Assembly (NCBI GenBank): GCA_000432335.1 | Contig: HF995331.1 | Location: 1 to 9,182, forward strand | Length of the DNA: 9,182 nucleotides | Origin: Firmicutes bacterium CAG:646 | GTDB lineage: Bacteria; Bacillota; Clostridia; Lachnospirales; Lachnospiraceae | Reading direction: 5' to 3' | Part shown: piece by piece, positions 1 to 5,734 of the stretch | How positions within the stretch are numbered: position 1 is the stretch's first letter | How the letters are laid out: each line of letters opens with the position of its first letter | Translations under genes and position numbers: made by a program | The notes under the pieces: model-generated | Databases searched by the model: none | Told to the model about the DNA's origin: nothing | The model's input: only the letters and a program-made list of their open reading frames with translations

Positions 1-22
1 TTATTTTATCTAGCACAACAAG

Positions 23-484
23 TTAATTTATCATTTTAGAAACAGTAGCTGCAGTTTCTGATAGTTCGGGATTTTGTTTTGCTTGTCTCATCAATAAAGA
101 ACTTAAAGTCTGATACATCTGATTTTGTGCAGCGTATCCTCCCGCATAAGTATCATCAAAATATTGTGCGATCATGTTGGTTACGGTAGCAAAACGCTGG
201 TTTTCTAACAGACGGTTGACCACATCCGGGTGAACCTTTCCTGTATATAGATTTCTGGCTGCCTGTGCAGAAAGTCCCAGTTCCGAAATATCATAGTTCT
301 TTCTATCGGGGATATTTGTTTCTCCCAGAAGAAAGTCTGTAGATACATTAAAAACTCTGGCAATCTGCAATACCTGTTCGCTGCTTAATTTATCTGAATT
401 TGACCGGAGAAAGCGACTAAGCGTGCTTTCGCTCATTCCAATTCTCAGAGCAAGATCAGATTGAGTTACTTTATATTCTTTCAT
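23..484 (-). CDS. XRE-family helix-turn-helix transcriptional regulator
   Basis: Probable DNA-binding repressor of the element. The N-terminal half is a classic XRE/Cro-CI helix-turn-helix: VTQSDLALRIGMSESTLSRF followed by the LSSEQVLQIARVFNVSTDFLLG helix pair (about residues 6-54 from the ATG). The remaining ~100 residues have no motif I can name; they hold a segment with NYDISELGLSAQAARNLY that I associate with regulators of clostridial mobile elements. The coordinates use the first conventional start (ATG at 484), but that ATG has no ribosome binding site. The frame stays open for 17 more codons (EQQYLPGTLRTRILDL in the extension) to an ATA at 533-535, eight bases after AAGGGAGG. Translation therefore probably starts there, giving 170 aa. 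It is divergent from the replication genes and has its own near-consensus promoter with a palindrome in the spacer, which suggests autorepression (inference). No clear terminator is seen before the window edge. Confidence 0.9.
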   Translation of the reverse strand: MKEYKVTQSDLALRIGMSESTLSRFLRSNSDKLSSEQVLQIARVFNVSTDFLLGETNIPDRKNYDISELGLSAQAARNLYTGKVHPDVVNRLLENQRFATVTNMIAQYFDDTYAGGYAAQNQMYQTLSSLLMRQAKQNPELSETAATVSKMIN

Positions 485-532
485 CAGATCTAAGATGCGG
501 GTACGGAGCGTTCCCGGTAAATATTGTTGTTC

Positions 533-550
533 TATAGGCTTAGCCTCCCT
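533..550 (-). promoter_or_regulatory. Ribosome binding site followed by an in-frame ATA codon, probable true start of the XRE gene
   Basis: Read on the minus strand, AAGGGAGG (550-544) lies eight bases before ATA (535-533), which is in frame with the XRE gene. The upstream stop TGA (553-551) lies just beyond, so no ATG, GTG or TTG can serve as start in this extension. Either ATA is used as a rare start or an ancestral ATG mutated. The conventional ATG at 484 has no Shine-Dalgarno sequence. Confidence 0.55.
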
Positions 551-593
551 TCATCAGTTGAATTTTTCGGATACAAATCTTCATTTCAAAACA

Positions 594-622
594 ATTATAT
601 TCCATTTCATATGAAATATCAA
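594..622 (-). promoter_or_regulatory. Sigma-A-type promoter of the XRE regulator gene
   Basis: On the minus strand TTGATA (622-617) and a perfect TATAAT (599-594) are separated by exactly 17 bases. The start of transcription would fall near 587, giving a leader of about 50 bases to the ATA at 535 and about 100 to the ATG at 484. The shorter leader fits the extended start better. Confidence 0.75.
604..617. promoter_or_regulatory. Palindromic operator candidate in the XRE promoter spacer
   Basis: ATTTCATATGAAAT is a perfect 14-bp palindrome lying between the -35 and -10 boxes of the XRE promoter (its last base is the first base of the -35 complement). XRE repressors commonly bind such dyads in their own promoters, so autorepression by the adjacent gene is the simplest reading. 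Binding is inferred, not seen. Confidence 0.5.
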
Positions 623-661
623 CTCAAACCAGAACTTATGTTCGTGTAAATTTTCGCCGTG

Positions 662-711
662 ATTTCTTGCATTTTTGCAAGATTTCGTGGCGTTATTTTT
701 ATTTCTTGCAT
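662..711. repeat. Direct repeat ATTTCTTGCAT (two copies) with an inverted partner
   Basis: ATTTCTTGCAT occurs at 662-672 and again at 701-711, one copy every 39 bases. The first copy also forms an inverted repeat, TCTTGCA (665-671), TTTT, TGCAAGA (676-682). It lies in the divergent region between the XRE regulator and the primase gene. It may be a set of protein-binding sites controlling the rightward operon. Only weak promoter matches are visible here for the plus strand (for example TTGCAA at 675-680 with TTTATT at 698-703). Confidence 0.4.
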
Positions 712-803
712 AGTTGACGGATTTTTTCGATGTAGTGATTTTCCTTCGTATATTCAAGCAGATGAATAAATCATCGAGAAAAATAGAAGGAGGAATCAGG
801 AAG

Positions 804-1418
804 ATGAGTATTTTTGAAACTGTGAAGGCAGCCGTCACACCCAAACAGGCTGCACAAACTTATGGACTTCGGATGCAGAGAAATGGTATGTGCCGTTGTC
901 CATTCCACAATGACAGAACTCCGAGCCTGAAGTTTTATGATGATCATTATCATTGTTTTGGTTGTCAGGTGACGGGAGATGTTATTGACTTTGTGGCACG
1001 ATATTTTGATATCAGTCCATATGAAGCTGCAAAGAAACTGGCAGAGGATTTTTCTGTTGTTCCAAATGATCATGCTGCCCCGGTAAAACCAAAACGTCCG
1101 TATCTGGAAAAATTTAGGGAAGATGAGAGGATGTGCTTTTCAGTATTGGTGGATTATCTGCATCTTTTACAAAAGTGGAAAGTACAGTACGCACCGAAAT
1201 CACGTGATGAAAAGAATTGGGATGACCGATTTGTAGAAGCATGTCAAATGCTGAGTGTGATTGAACATCTGGTGGACTTGTTTCTGGTGGCAGAATTGGA
1301 GGAGCGTATTTCAATGGTAGAAATGCTGATGAAAGAAGATACTATTTATCCATTGAAAAATCGTATGGAACGTCTGAGAAGGGAGGAATGTTATGACAAG
1401 GGACAGGAAATCGCATGA
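804..1418 (+). CDS. CHC2 zinc-finger (DNA primase-like) protein, no visible catalytic domain
   Basis: A 204-aa protein whose first ~80 residues match the CHC2 zinc-binding domain of bacterial DnaG-type primases, which recognises single-stranded template. The ligands are visible as C32-P-F-H35 and C51-F-G-C54, followed by the typical GDVIDFVARYF helix. The rest (about 90-204) is helical and charged. It shows neither a TOPRIM nor an archaeo-eukaryotic primase motif, so the protein alone should not polymerise primers; it probably acts with the overlapping helicase in replicating the excised element (inference). The ATG at 804 was chosen because AAGGAGGA lies 10 bases upstream; the in-frame open sequence before it, back to 714, lacks such a site. 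The stop overlaps the next gene by 26 bases, indicating one operon. Such zinc-finger-only primases are common in clostridial mobile elements. Confidence 0.9.
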   Translation: MSIFETVKAAVTPKQAAQTYGLRMQRNGMCRCPFHNDRTPSLKFYDDHYHCFGCQVTGDVIDFVARYFDISPYEAAKKLAEDFSVVPNDHAAPVKPKRPYLEKFREDERMCFSVLVDYLHLLQKWKVQYAPKSRDEKNWDDRFVEACQMLSVIEHLVDLFLVAELEERISMVEMLMKEDTIYPLKNRMERLRREECYDKGQEIA

Positions 1419-2766
1419 TAAGAACCTGCCTGTATGGTTTGATGGGCAGAGTATTAACGAAGCTCTATTTTGTGAAGAGTTCTTACAGCAACGTAAGATT
1501 ATTTTTGCAAACAGGGCTTTTTTTACGCCAGATGGAAGAGTGACAGATGAACTTATGCTGCGGGGTGAGATTTATGAACGTCTCAAAGGCTGCGTGGTCA
1601 GCAATATTCCACGAAAGATCAGTAATATCATGGAAGTATTAAAACTGGAAGCACAGGTAAATGACTTTCCTCCAGAACCGGGGAAGATTCATTTGGACAA
1701 TGGGACGCTATTTTTAGATGGAACATTTTTGGAAGGAAGGCAGGAGATTGTTCACAGCAGACTGCCGGTATCCTACAATCCGGATGCAGGAGAGCCAAAG
1801 CTGTGGCTTTCTTTTTTAGATGGACTTCTTTATCCGGAGGATATTCTAACATTACAGGAATTTATTGGCTACTGTCTGATTCCCAGTAATAAAGGTCAGA
1901 GAATGATGGTCATTAAAGGAAATGGCGGTGAAGGAAAATCTCAGATCGGTGTGGTGCTGACAAAGATCTTTGGGGCGAATATGAAAGATGGCAGCATCGG
2001 AAAGATTTCTGAGAATCCATTTGCCCGTGCAGATTTGGAGCATATCCTGCTGTGTGTGGACGATGATATGAAAATGGAAGCTCTAAAGCAGACAAATTAT
2101 GTAAAATCAATCGTAACTGCGCAGGGTAAGATGGATCTGGAGAGAAAAAACAAGCAAAGTCATCAAGGATGGATGTATGCAAGACTTTTAGCATTCAGTA
2201 ATGGGGATTTGCAGGCACTTTATGACAGAAGTGATGGATTTTACCGCAGACAGCTTGTACTGACTACAAAGGAAAAGCCTGCAGAGCGATTGGATGATCC
2301 AGACCTTGCAGAAAAGATGAAAGAAGAAGCTGAGGGTATTTTCCTATGGGCGTTTGAAGGCTTGCAGCGATTAGTAACAAACCGCTTTAAATTTACGGAA
2401 AGTGAACGCATCAAAGCCAATAGAGAGTCGGTAAAACGTGATAATAACAATATTTTCGATTTTATGGATTCACAAGGGTATATCCGATTGAAGGTAGATG
2501 CTTCGATCAGCTCAAAAGATTTTTATAAGATATACCTGCTGTGGTGTGAAGAAAATTCACTTACTCCGCTTAAAGCTAGAAGTTTCAGTGATGCGATGGT
2601 TGCAAATGCAAAAAAATTCTATCTGGAACATACCAATAAGATCATAAATTCTGCCGGACGAAGGGTATGGGGATTTACTGGTGTAGAGTCTGTGTTTAAA
2701 CCGGATAACAACGGGTTTTATGACGCTTCGCAATGTACGTACGTACCAGAAGAATGGAGAGATTGA
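1393..2766 (+). CDS. Phage/plasmid primase-type SF3 (D5-like) helicase
   Basis: A 457-aa protein resembling the helicase part of phage and plasmid D5-like primase-helicases (superfamily 3). Walker A is GNGGEGKS at residues 176-183. Walker B is ILLCVDDD at about 218-225. The SF3 motif C is LLAFSNGD, with S269-N270. An FYRRQ arginine-finger candidate lies near 283-287. Residues 1-130 resemble the usual D5 N-terminal region, and the C-terminal ~100 residues look like the winged-helix domain of this family. It would unwind DNA, probably as a ring, during replication of the circular form. GGGAGG at 1381-1386, six bases before the ATG, supports the start. It overlaps the zinc-finger gene by 26 bases, so the two are probably translationally coupled. 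No primase polymerase domain is fused to it. The last codons and the stop lie inside a long inverted repeat (2734-2795). Confidence 0.9.
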   Translation: MTRDRKSHDKNLPVWFDGQSINEALFCEEFLQQRKIIFANRAFFTPDGRVTDELMLRGEIYERLKGCVVSNIPRKISNIMEVLKLEAQVNDFPPEPGKIHLDNGTLFLDGTFLEGRQEIVHSRLPVSYNPDAGEPKLWLSFLDGLLYPEDILTLQEFIGYCLIPSNKGQRMMVIKGNGGEGKSQIGVVLTKIFGANMKDGSIGKISENPFARADLEHILLCVDDDMKMEALKQTNYVKSIVTAQGKMDLERKNKQSHQGWMYARLLAFSNGDLQALYDRSDGFYRRQLVLTTKEKPAERLDDPDLAEKMKEEAEGIFLWAFEGLQRLVTNRFKFTESERIKANRESVKRDNNNIFDFMDSQGYIRLKVDASISSKDFYKIYLLWCEENSLTPLKARSFSDAMVANAKKFYLEHTNKIINSAGRRVWGFTGVESVFKPDNNGFYDASQCTYVPEEWRD

Positions 2767-2795
2767 AATTCGGTTTGAGGTGGTACGTATGTACA
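2734..2795. repeat. Inverted repeat spanning the helicase stop codon
   Basis: TGTACGTACGTACCA (2734-2748) is matched by TGGTACGTATGTACA (2781-2795). The arms are 15 bp with one mismatch, which becomes a G-U pair in RNA, around a 32-base loop containing the TGA stop. A run of six T follows at 2801-2806, five bases after the stem. It could be an imperfect terminator, a processing site or a protein-binding dyad. The large loop and the gap before the T-run make a normal intrinsic terminator doubtful. Confidence 0.45.
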
Positions 2796-2907
2796 CAGCG
2801 TTTTTTCATTATTCTCACTGCATAGTAATGGTACGGAATATGAAAAAAGGATAAAAAACGAGCTTCAAAATCACTGAAAATGAAAATAACAAATTTATTT
2901 GCTGCAA

Positions 2908-2924
2908 AGTGAAAGGATTTCACT
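2908..2924. repeat. Short perfect dyad AGTGAAA/TTTCACT
   Basis: Seven-base arms AGTGAAA (2908-2914) and TTTCACT (2918-2924) are separated by GGA. The right arm overlaps the second copy of a direct repeat TCACTGAAAA (2871-2880 and 2920-2929). The arrangement is suggestive of an operator or a transfer-origin accessory site. Confidence 0.3.
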
Positions 2925-3090
2925 GAAAAGAGATTATCTGATTAGCAAATGATTGTTACGAAAATGTGTGCTTTTGCATTGTTTGATGTGATGGTTTTCC
3001 AAACAGTGAAGTAGGAAAATTCTGTTGATTGGGAGAATACCGCATGGGAAAATAAAAAATCAATTTTACAAAAAAGAATATTTTATGAAA

Positions 3091-3137
3091 CAGCGAAGCG
3101 GATACGCCATAGAGCGAACCGACTCCGCATTTTTATT
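3091..3137 (+). promoter_or_regulatory. GC-rich structured leader block before the mob operon
   Basis: A GC-rich island in AT-rich sequence. GCGGA (3098-3102) can pair with TCCGC (3124-3128), and the stem is followed by ATTTTTATT. AGCGAA occurs at 3092-3097 and 3113-3118. It ends 25 bases before the start codon of the 71-aa gene. It may be an attenuator or terminator-like leader hairpin, or part of oriT. The 5-bp stem with a 21-base loop is weak, so the role is uncertain. Confidence 0.3.
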
Positions 3138-3162
3138 AAGAAAAATTGGAGGTATTAGGAAT

Positions 3163-3378
3163 ATGAATGTACGAAATGAGATTAAGGCACAGATTGTACG
3201 TGCCGGCTATACTATGCAGGAGGTAGTGGACAGGCTTTCAGAGGAATATGGCTGGAGTGACAGCGTATCCAATCTGTCCGCAAAGTTACAAAGGGAAAGT
3301 ATCAGATACAGAGAAGCTGTGGAGCTGGCTGATGTGCTCGGCTATGACATTGTTTGGCAGAAAAGGAGGGATGCATAA
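3163..3378 (+). CDS. Small helix-turn-helix-like protein of mobile elements (DUF6471-like)
   Basis: A 71-aa protein starting MNVRNEIKAQIVRAGYTMQE. The body reads as a compact helical, HTH-like fold: YTMQEVVDRLSEEYGW, then SVSNLSAKLQRESIRYREA, then VELADVLGYDIVWQ. This resembles the small DUF6471-type proteins found beside relaxase genes in Firmicute elements; I assign the family from memory and moderately. It probably binds DNA and may regulate mob expression or assist at oriT (inference). The ATG at 3163 is chosen because TGGAGG lies 10 bases upstream. The longer open frame back to 3025 has no ribosome binding site. Its TAA overlaps the ATG of the relaxase gene by one base (TAATG), implying translational coupling. 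It is too small to be the excisionase with any certainty, though that is an alternative. Confidence 0.75.
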   Translation: MNVRNEIKAQIVRAGYTMQEVVDRLSEEYGWSDSVSNLSAKLQRESIRYREAVELADVLGYDIVWQKRRDA

Positions 3379-4370
3379 TGGGAAATACACCGCAGTATGC
3401 AATTCTTCGATTTGCAAAATATGAAGGTCCGGAAATCAGCCAGATTGAAGGCCACAATGAGAGAACAAAAGAAAAATATAACAGTAATCCGGATATTGAC
3501 ACCAGCCGCAGTCATTTGAATTTTCATCTGGTAAAACCAGAGAGGAAATATCGTGCCGAAGCGGAAAAGCAGATTGCTGAAGCCGGATGCCGTACCCGTT
3601 CCGATAGTGTCCGTGTAGTGGAGGTTCTGATCACAGCTACACCAGATTTTTTCAAGGGAAAGAAAAGGGCAGAGGTGAAAGAATTTTTTAATGAAGCCTT
3701 GGAATTTATAAAACTGCATCAGTCACCGGAAACAATCATATCAGCTGTGGTGCATATGGACGAGAAAACTCCCCATATGCACCTTTCTTTTGTCCCGCTT
3801 ACAGAGGATAAGAGATTATGTGCAAAAGAGATTTTGGGAAATAAGAAAAAGCTGACATGGTGGCAGGACAGGTATTGGGAGCATATGGTCAGAAAATATC
3901 CGAATCTGGAACGAGGCATGAGTGCTAGTAAGACGGGGCGTGACCATATTCCGCCAAGAGTATTTAAGCAGATGACCCGCTTGACCAAGCAAATGCAGAA
4001 GCTGGATGCCATACTCTCGGACGTGAAACTGACGAATTATAAGGTGCGAGCGGCACAGATTGCTGATTTTCTGGAGAAGTATATTCCAGATGTGGCTGCC
4101 ATGGAAACGCAGATGAAAAAGTATGAGAAATGTTTCACTACAGCAGAGTCAGAGAAAAAGGCGTTGAAAAAGAAAAATGCTGACTTGTCGGAAGCGCTGA
4201 AAAAGAGCCAGCAGGAAAGTACCCTTAAAAAGATTCAGGAATTGAGATTGCAGAATGACTATAAACAGGCAAAAGCGATTCTTGCCCGTATCCCACCAGA
4301 AATTATTAAAGCATATACACAGCGAAGTACGATGAAGAAGGAGGTTGATCAGTATAACACATTGGAATAA
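3378..4370 (+). CDS. MobV-family relaxase (Pre/Mob plasmid recombination protein, TnpZ-like)
   Basis: A 330-aa mobilization protein that would nick oriT and lead the strand into a recipient using a helper conjugation apparatus. The MobV signature is clear. GHNER puts the likely catalytic histidine at H26, matching the HNER motif of pMV158 MobM. NPDIDTSRSHLNFHLV (about 37-52) is the second motif. HMDEKTPHMH (H126, D128, E129, H133, H135) is the metal-binding motif III. Residues ~200-330 are lysine- and glutamate-rich with coiled-coil character, as usual for the MobV C-terminus. The length is somewhat short but the three motifs are intact. AAAGGAGGG lies seven bases before the ATG, which overlaps the preceding stop. 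The pairing of a MobV relaxase with a large serine recombinase recalls Tn4451/Tn4453 (TnpZ and TnpX). Confidence 0.93.
   Translation: MGNTPQYAILRFAKYEGPEISQIEGHNERTKEKYNSNPDIDTSRSHLNFHLVKPERKYRAEAEKQIAEAGCRTRSDSVRVVEVLITATPDFFKGKKRAEVKEFFNEALEFIKLHQSPETIISAVVHMDEKTPHMHLSFVPLTEDKRLCAKEILGNKKKLTWWQDRYWEHMVRKYPNLERGMSASKTGRDHIPPRVFKQMTRLTKQMQKLDAILSDVKLTNYKVRAAQIADFLEKYIPDVAAMETQMKKYEKCFTTAESEKKALKKKNADLSEALKKSQQESTLKKIQELRLQNDYKQAKAILARIPPEIIKAYTQRSTMKKEVDQYNTLE
4334..4356 (+). promoter_or_regulatory. Strong ribosome binding site inside the mobV 3' end with a non-standard start
   Basis: GAAGAAGGAGG (4334-4344) is an excellent Shine-Dalgarno sequence inside the relaxase gene. The only in-frame start candidates for the following orf are TTG with zero spacing (4345), ATC (4348) and ATA with nine-base spacing (4354). 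The spacing favours ATA. Confidence 0.45.
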
Positions 4371-4551
4371 TGATGAATGGAATGGATTTGCAGATCTATT
4401 GGCGAATCTGATAGAAAAGTATGCGTCTGTTCTGGATATTGACGACCTTCCAGAAGTAAAACCAATAGGCGATGGAAGGGGTAATACTACAGTTAATGAT
4501 TCCGATAAGAATTTCGCGGATTCGTGCATTGATAGTGAGAAGATTGCATGA
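4345..4551 (+). CDS. Small acidic hypothetical protein at the end of the mob operon
   Basis: An orf of up to 68 codons overlapping the 3' end of the relaxase gene by 26 bases. The tryptophan-rich start (THWNNDEWNGFADLLANLI) and acidic body (DIDDLPEV) look like real protein; I cannot name a family. It has no ATG. The TTG at 4345 used for the coordinates directly abuts GAAGAAGGAGG (4334-4344), which is too close. The ATA at 4354 is in frame and nine bases after the GGAGG, a good distance. The gene may start there, giving 65 aa. Function is unknown; by position it may be an accessory mobilization factor. Confidence 0.6.
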   Translation: MISITHWNNDEWNGFADLLANLIEKYASVLDIDDLPEVKPIGDGRGNTTVNDSDKNFADSCIDSEKIA

Positions 4552-4572
4552 TATAATTGAAACGTGAAAATA

Positions 4573-4617
4573 GTGTCCAAACTCTATGCGAAAATACGAA
4601 GTATAGAGTTTGAACAC
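4573..4617. repeat. Long inverted repeat between the mob operon and rhuM
   Basis: GTGTCCAAACTCTAT (4573-4587) is matched by ATAGAGTTTGAACAC (4603-4617). The arms are 15 bp with one C/A mismatch and extend inward by a G-T and a C-G pair, leaving an 11-base loop. No T-run follows on the plus strand, so it is not an ordinary rightward intrinsic terminator. It marks the junction between the transfer backbone and the cargo genes. Confidence 0.6.
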
Positions 4618-4683
4618 CTTACTGGGTCGGATACGATTTTCTTAAAGTCAGGAAAATCGAAAAATGGTGATGGGAGGAATAGC

Positions 4684-5688
4684 GTGAATAATCAGGATAC
4701 AATGAAACAAAAATCACATATGATCATATACAAAACAGAAGATGGATTAACGAAGATTGAGACAACCTTTGATGAAGATACCGTCTGGTTGTCCATTGAC
4801 CAGATGGCTGAACTGTTCCAGAGAGATAAATCAACGATTTCCAGACATATCAAAAATATTTTTACTGAAGGTGAATTGCAAAGGGATTCAGTTGTTGCAA
4901 ATTTTGCAACAACTGCTTCTGACGGAAAAACCTATCAGGTGGATTATTATAATCTGGATGTTATCATTTCCGTTGGTTATCGTGTAAAATCCAAACGTGG
5001 CACACAGTTCAGAATCTGGGCAACAAATATCTTAAAAGAATATATGAAAAAAGGCTTTGCCATGGATGATGAGCGTCTGAAAAATTTAGGTGGCGGTGGT
5101 TATTTCAAGGAATTACTTGAAAGAATCAGAGATATCCGTGCTTCTGAAAAAGTGTTCTATCGTCAAGTGTTAGAGATTTATGCTACCAGTATTGATTATG
5201 ATCCGAAAGCAGAAATTTCAATCCAGTTTTTCAAAAAGGTTCAGAATAAAATCCATTATGCCATTCATGGACAGACTGCGGCAGAAGTTATTTATACAAG
5301 AGCTGATGCAGAAAAGGAATTTATGGGACTGACAACTTTTGCCGGAAATCAGCCAACTCTCAAAGAAGCTGTGATTGCAAAGAATTATCTGGATGAAAAA
5401 GAACTTCGTGCTATGGGTCAGCTCGTATCCGGATATCTGGATTTTGCAGAACGTCAGGCAGAGCGCGAACAGGCTATGACGATGCAGGATTGGGCTGGGC
5501 ATCTGGATCGTATCCTTACTATGAGTGGTGAGAAGCTGCTTCTTGGAAATGGTAGTGTTTCCCATAAACAGGCGGTTGATAAAGCTACAGATGAATATAA
5601 GAAATATAAAGCGAGAACGCTTAGTGATGTAGAGCAGGATTATTTTAATTCTATAAAAATGTTAGAGCAGAAAACAGAGAAAAAATGA
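4684..5688 (+). CDS. rhuM: RhuM-family protein (virulence RhuM family)
   Basis: A 334-aa member of the RhuM family, named after a gene in Salmonella pathogenicity island 3. The biochemical role is not established as far as I know; family members are frequent in genomic islands and near restriction-modification or defence genes. The N-terminal part is a winged-helix-like segment (LSIDQMAELFQRDKSTISRH, residues 37-55). It is followed by the conserved TASDGKTYQVDYYNLDVIIS and YRVKSKRGTQFRIWATNIL (about 77-117). The middle holds HYAIHGQTAAEVI (191-203). The C-terminal region is helical and charged. The GTG at 4684 was chosen because GGGAGG lies six bases upstream; the open frame back to 4564 has no such site and runs through the inverted repeat. 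ATG at 4702 is the alternative. The gene contains a 27-base perfect palindrome (4889-4915). The OLD-like gene follows 46 bases later, so co-transcription is likely. Confidence 0.9.
   Translation: MNNQDTMKQKSHMIIYKTEDGLTKIETTFDEDTVWLSIDQMAELFQRDKSTISRHIKNIFTEGELQRDSVVANFATTASDGKTYQVDYYNLDVIISVGYRVKSKRGTQFRIWATNILKEYMKKGFAMDDERLKNLGGGGYFKELLERIRDIRASEKVFYRQVLEIYATSIDYDPKAEISIQFFKKVQNKIHYAIHGQTAAEVIYTRADAEKEFMGLTTFAGNQPTLKEAVIAKNYLDEKELRAMGQLVSGYLDFAERQAEREQAMTMQDWAGHLDRILTMSGEKLLLGNGSVSHKQAVDKATDEYKKYKARTLSDVEQDYFNSIKMLEQKTEKK
4889..4915. repeat. 27-base perfect palindrome inside rhuM
   Basis: Arms CAGTTGTTGCAAA (4889-4901) and TTTGCAACAACTG (4903-4915) flank a single central T. All 13 pairs match. 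It encodes the SVVANFATTA stretch just before the conserved TASDGK motif. It could be a binding site for RhuM itself or another dimeric regulator, an mRNA hairpin, or a product of the repeated Val/Thr codon pattern. Confidence 0.6.
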
Positions 5689-5734
5689 TAACGAATGTAG
5701 TAAACATACTATACGATAAAAGGGTGAATCGGTA

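Larger units (their letters stand above)
2767..3162. other. 396-base gene-free region upstream of the mob operon, candidate oriT and promoter region
   Basis: No convincing gene is present. The stretch is AT-rich and holds, in order: the right arm of the 2734-2795 inverted repeat; TCACTGAAAA twice (2871-2880 and 2920-2929); the dyad AGTGAAA-GGA-TTTCACT (2908-2924); and a GC-rich block at 3091-3128. A 21-codon orf (2789-2854) has a GAGGTGG five bases upstream but nothing else in its favour. MobV elements usually carry oriT just upstream of the relaxase gene, so this is the expected location; I cannot match a nick site with confidence. A weak promoter match, TTGATT then GAAAAT 17 bases later, lies at about 3023-3051. 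Confidence 0.4.

Noticed and set aside
714..803. Open frame upstream of the primase ATG, giving a 234-aa version
   Set aside because: No ribosome binding site for the upstream start, and the CHC2 domain begins shortly after the ATG at 804, which has AAGGAGGA upstream.
2789..2854. 21-codon orf with GAGGTGG five bases upstream
   Set aside because: Too short and without recognisable features; the GAGGTGG overlaps an inverted-repeat arm, so the match may be chance.
3025..3162. Longer reading of the 71-aa gene starting in the leader
   Set aside because: No Shine-Dalgarno sequence, the translated leader does not look like protein, and ATG 3163 has TGGAGG at good spacing.
4149..4580. 143-codon minus-strand open frame across the mobV 3' end
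   Set aside because: Antisense to the relaxase coiled-coil region and the small orf; its composition (Leu/Phe/Ser-rich) fits a shadow frame.
4573..4620. Inverted repeat as a rho-independent terminator of the mob operon
   Set aside because: No T-run follows the stem on the plus strand.
4564..4683. N-terminal extension of RhuM through the inverted repeat
   Set aside because: The start lacks a ribosome binding site, and the GTG at 4684 has GGGAGG six bases upstream and gives the usual family length.
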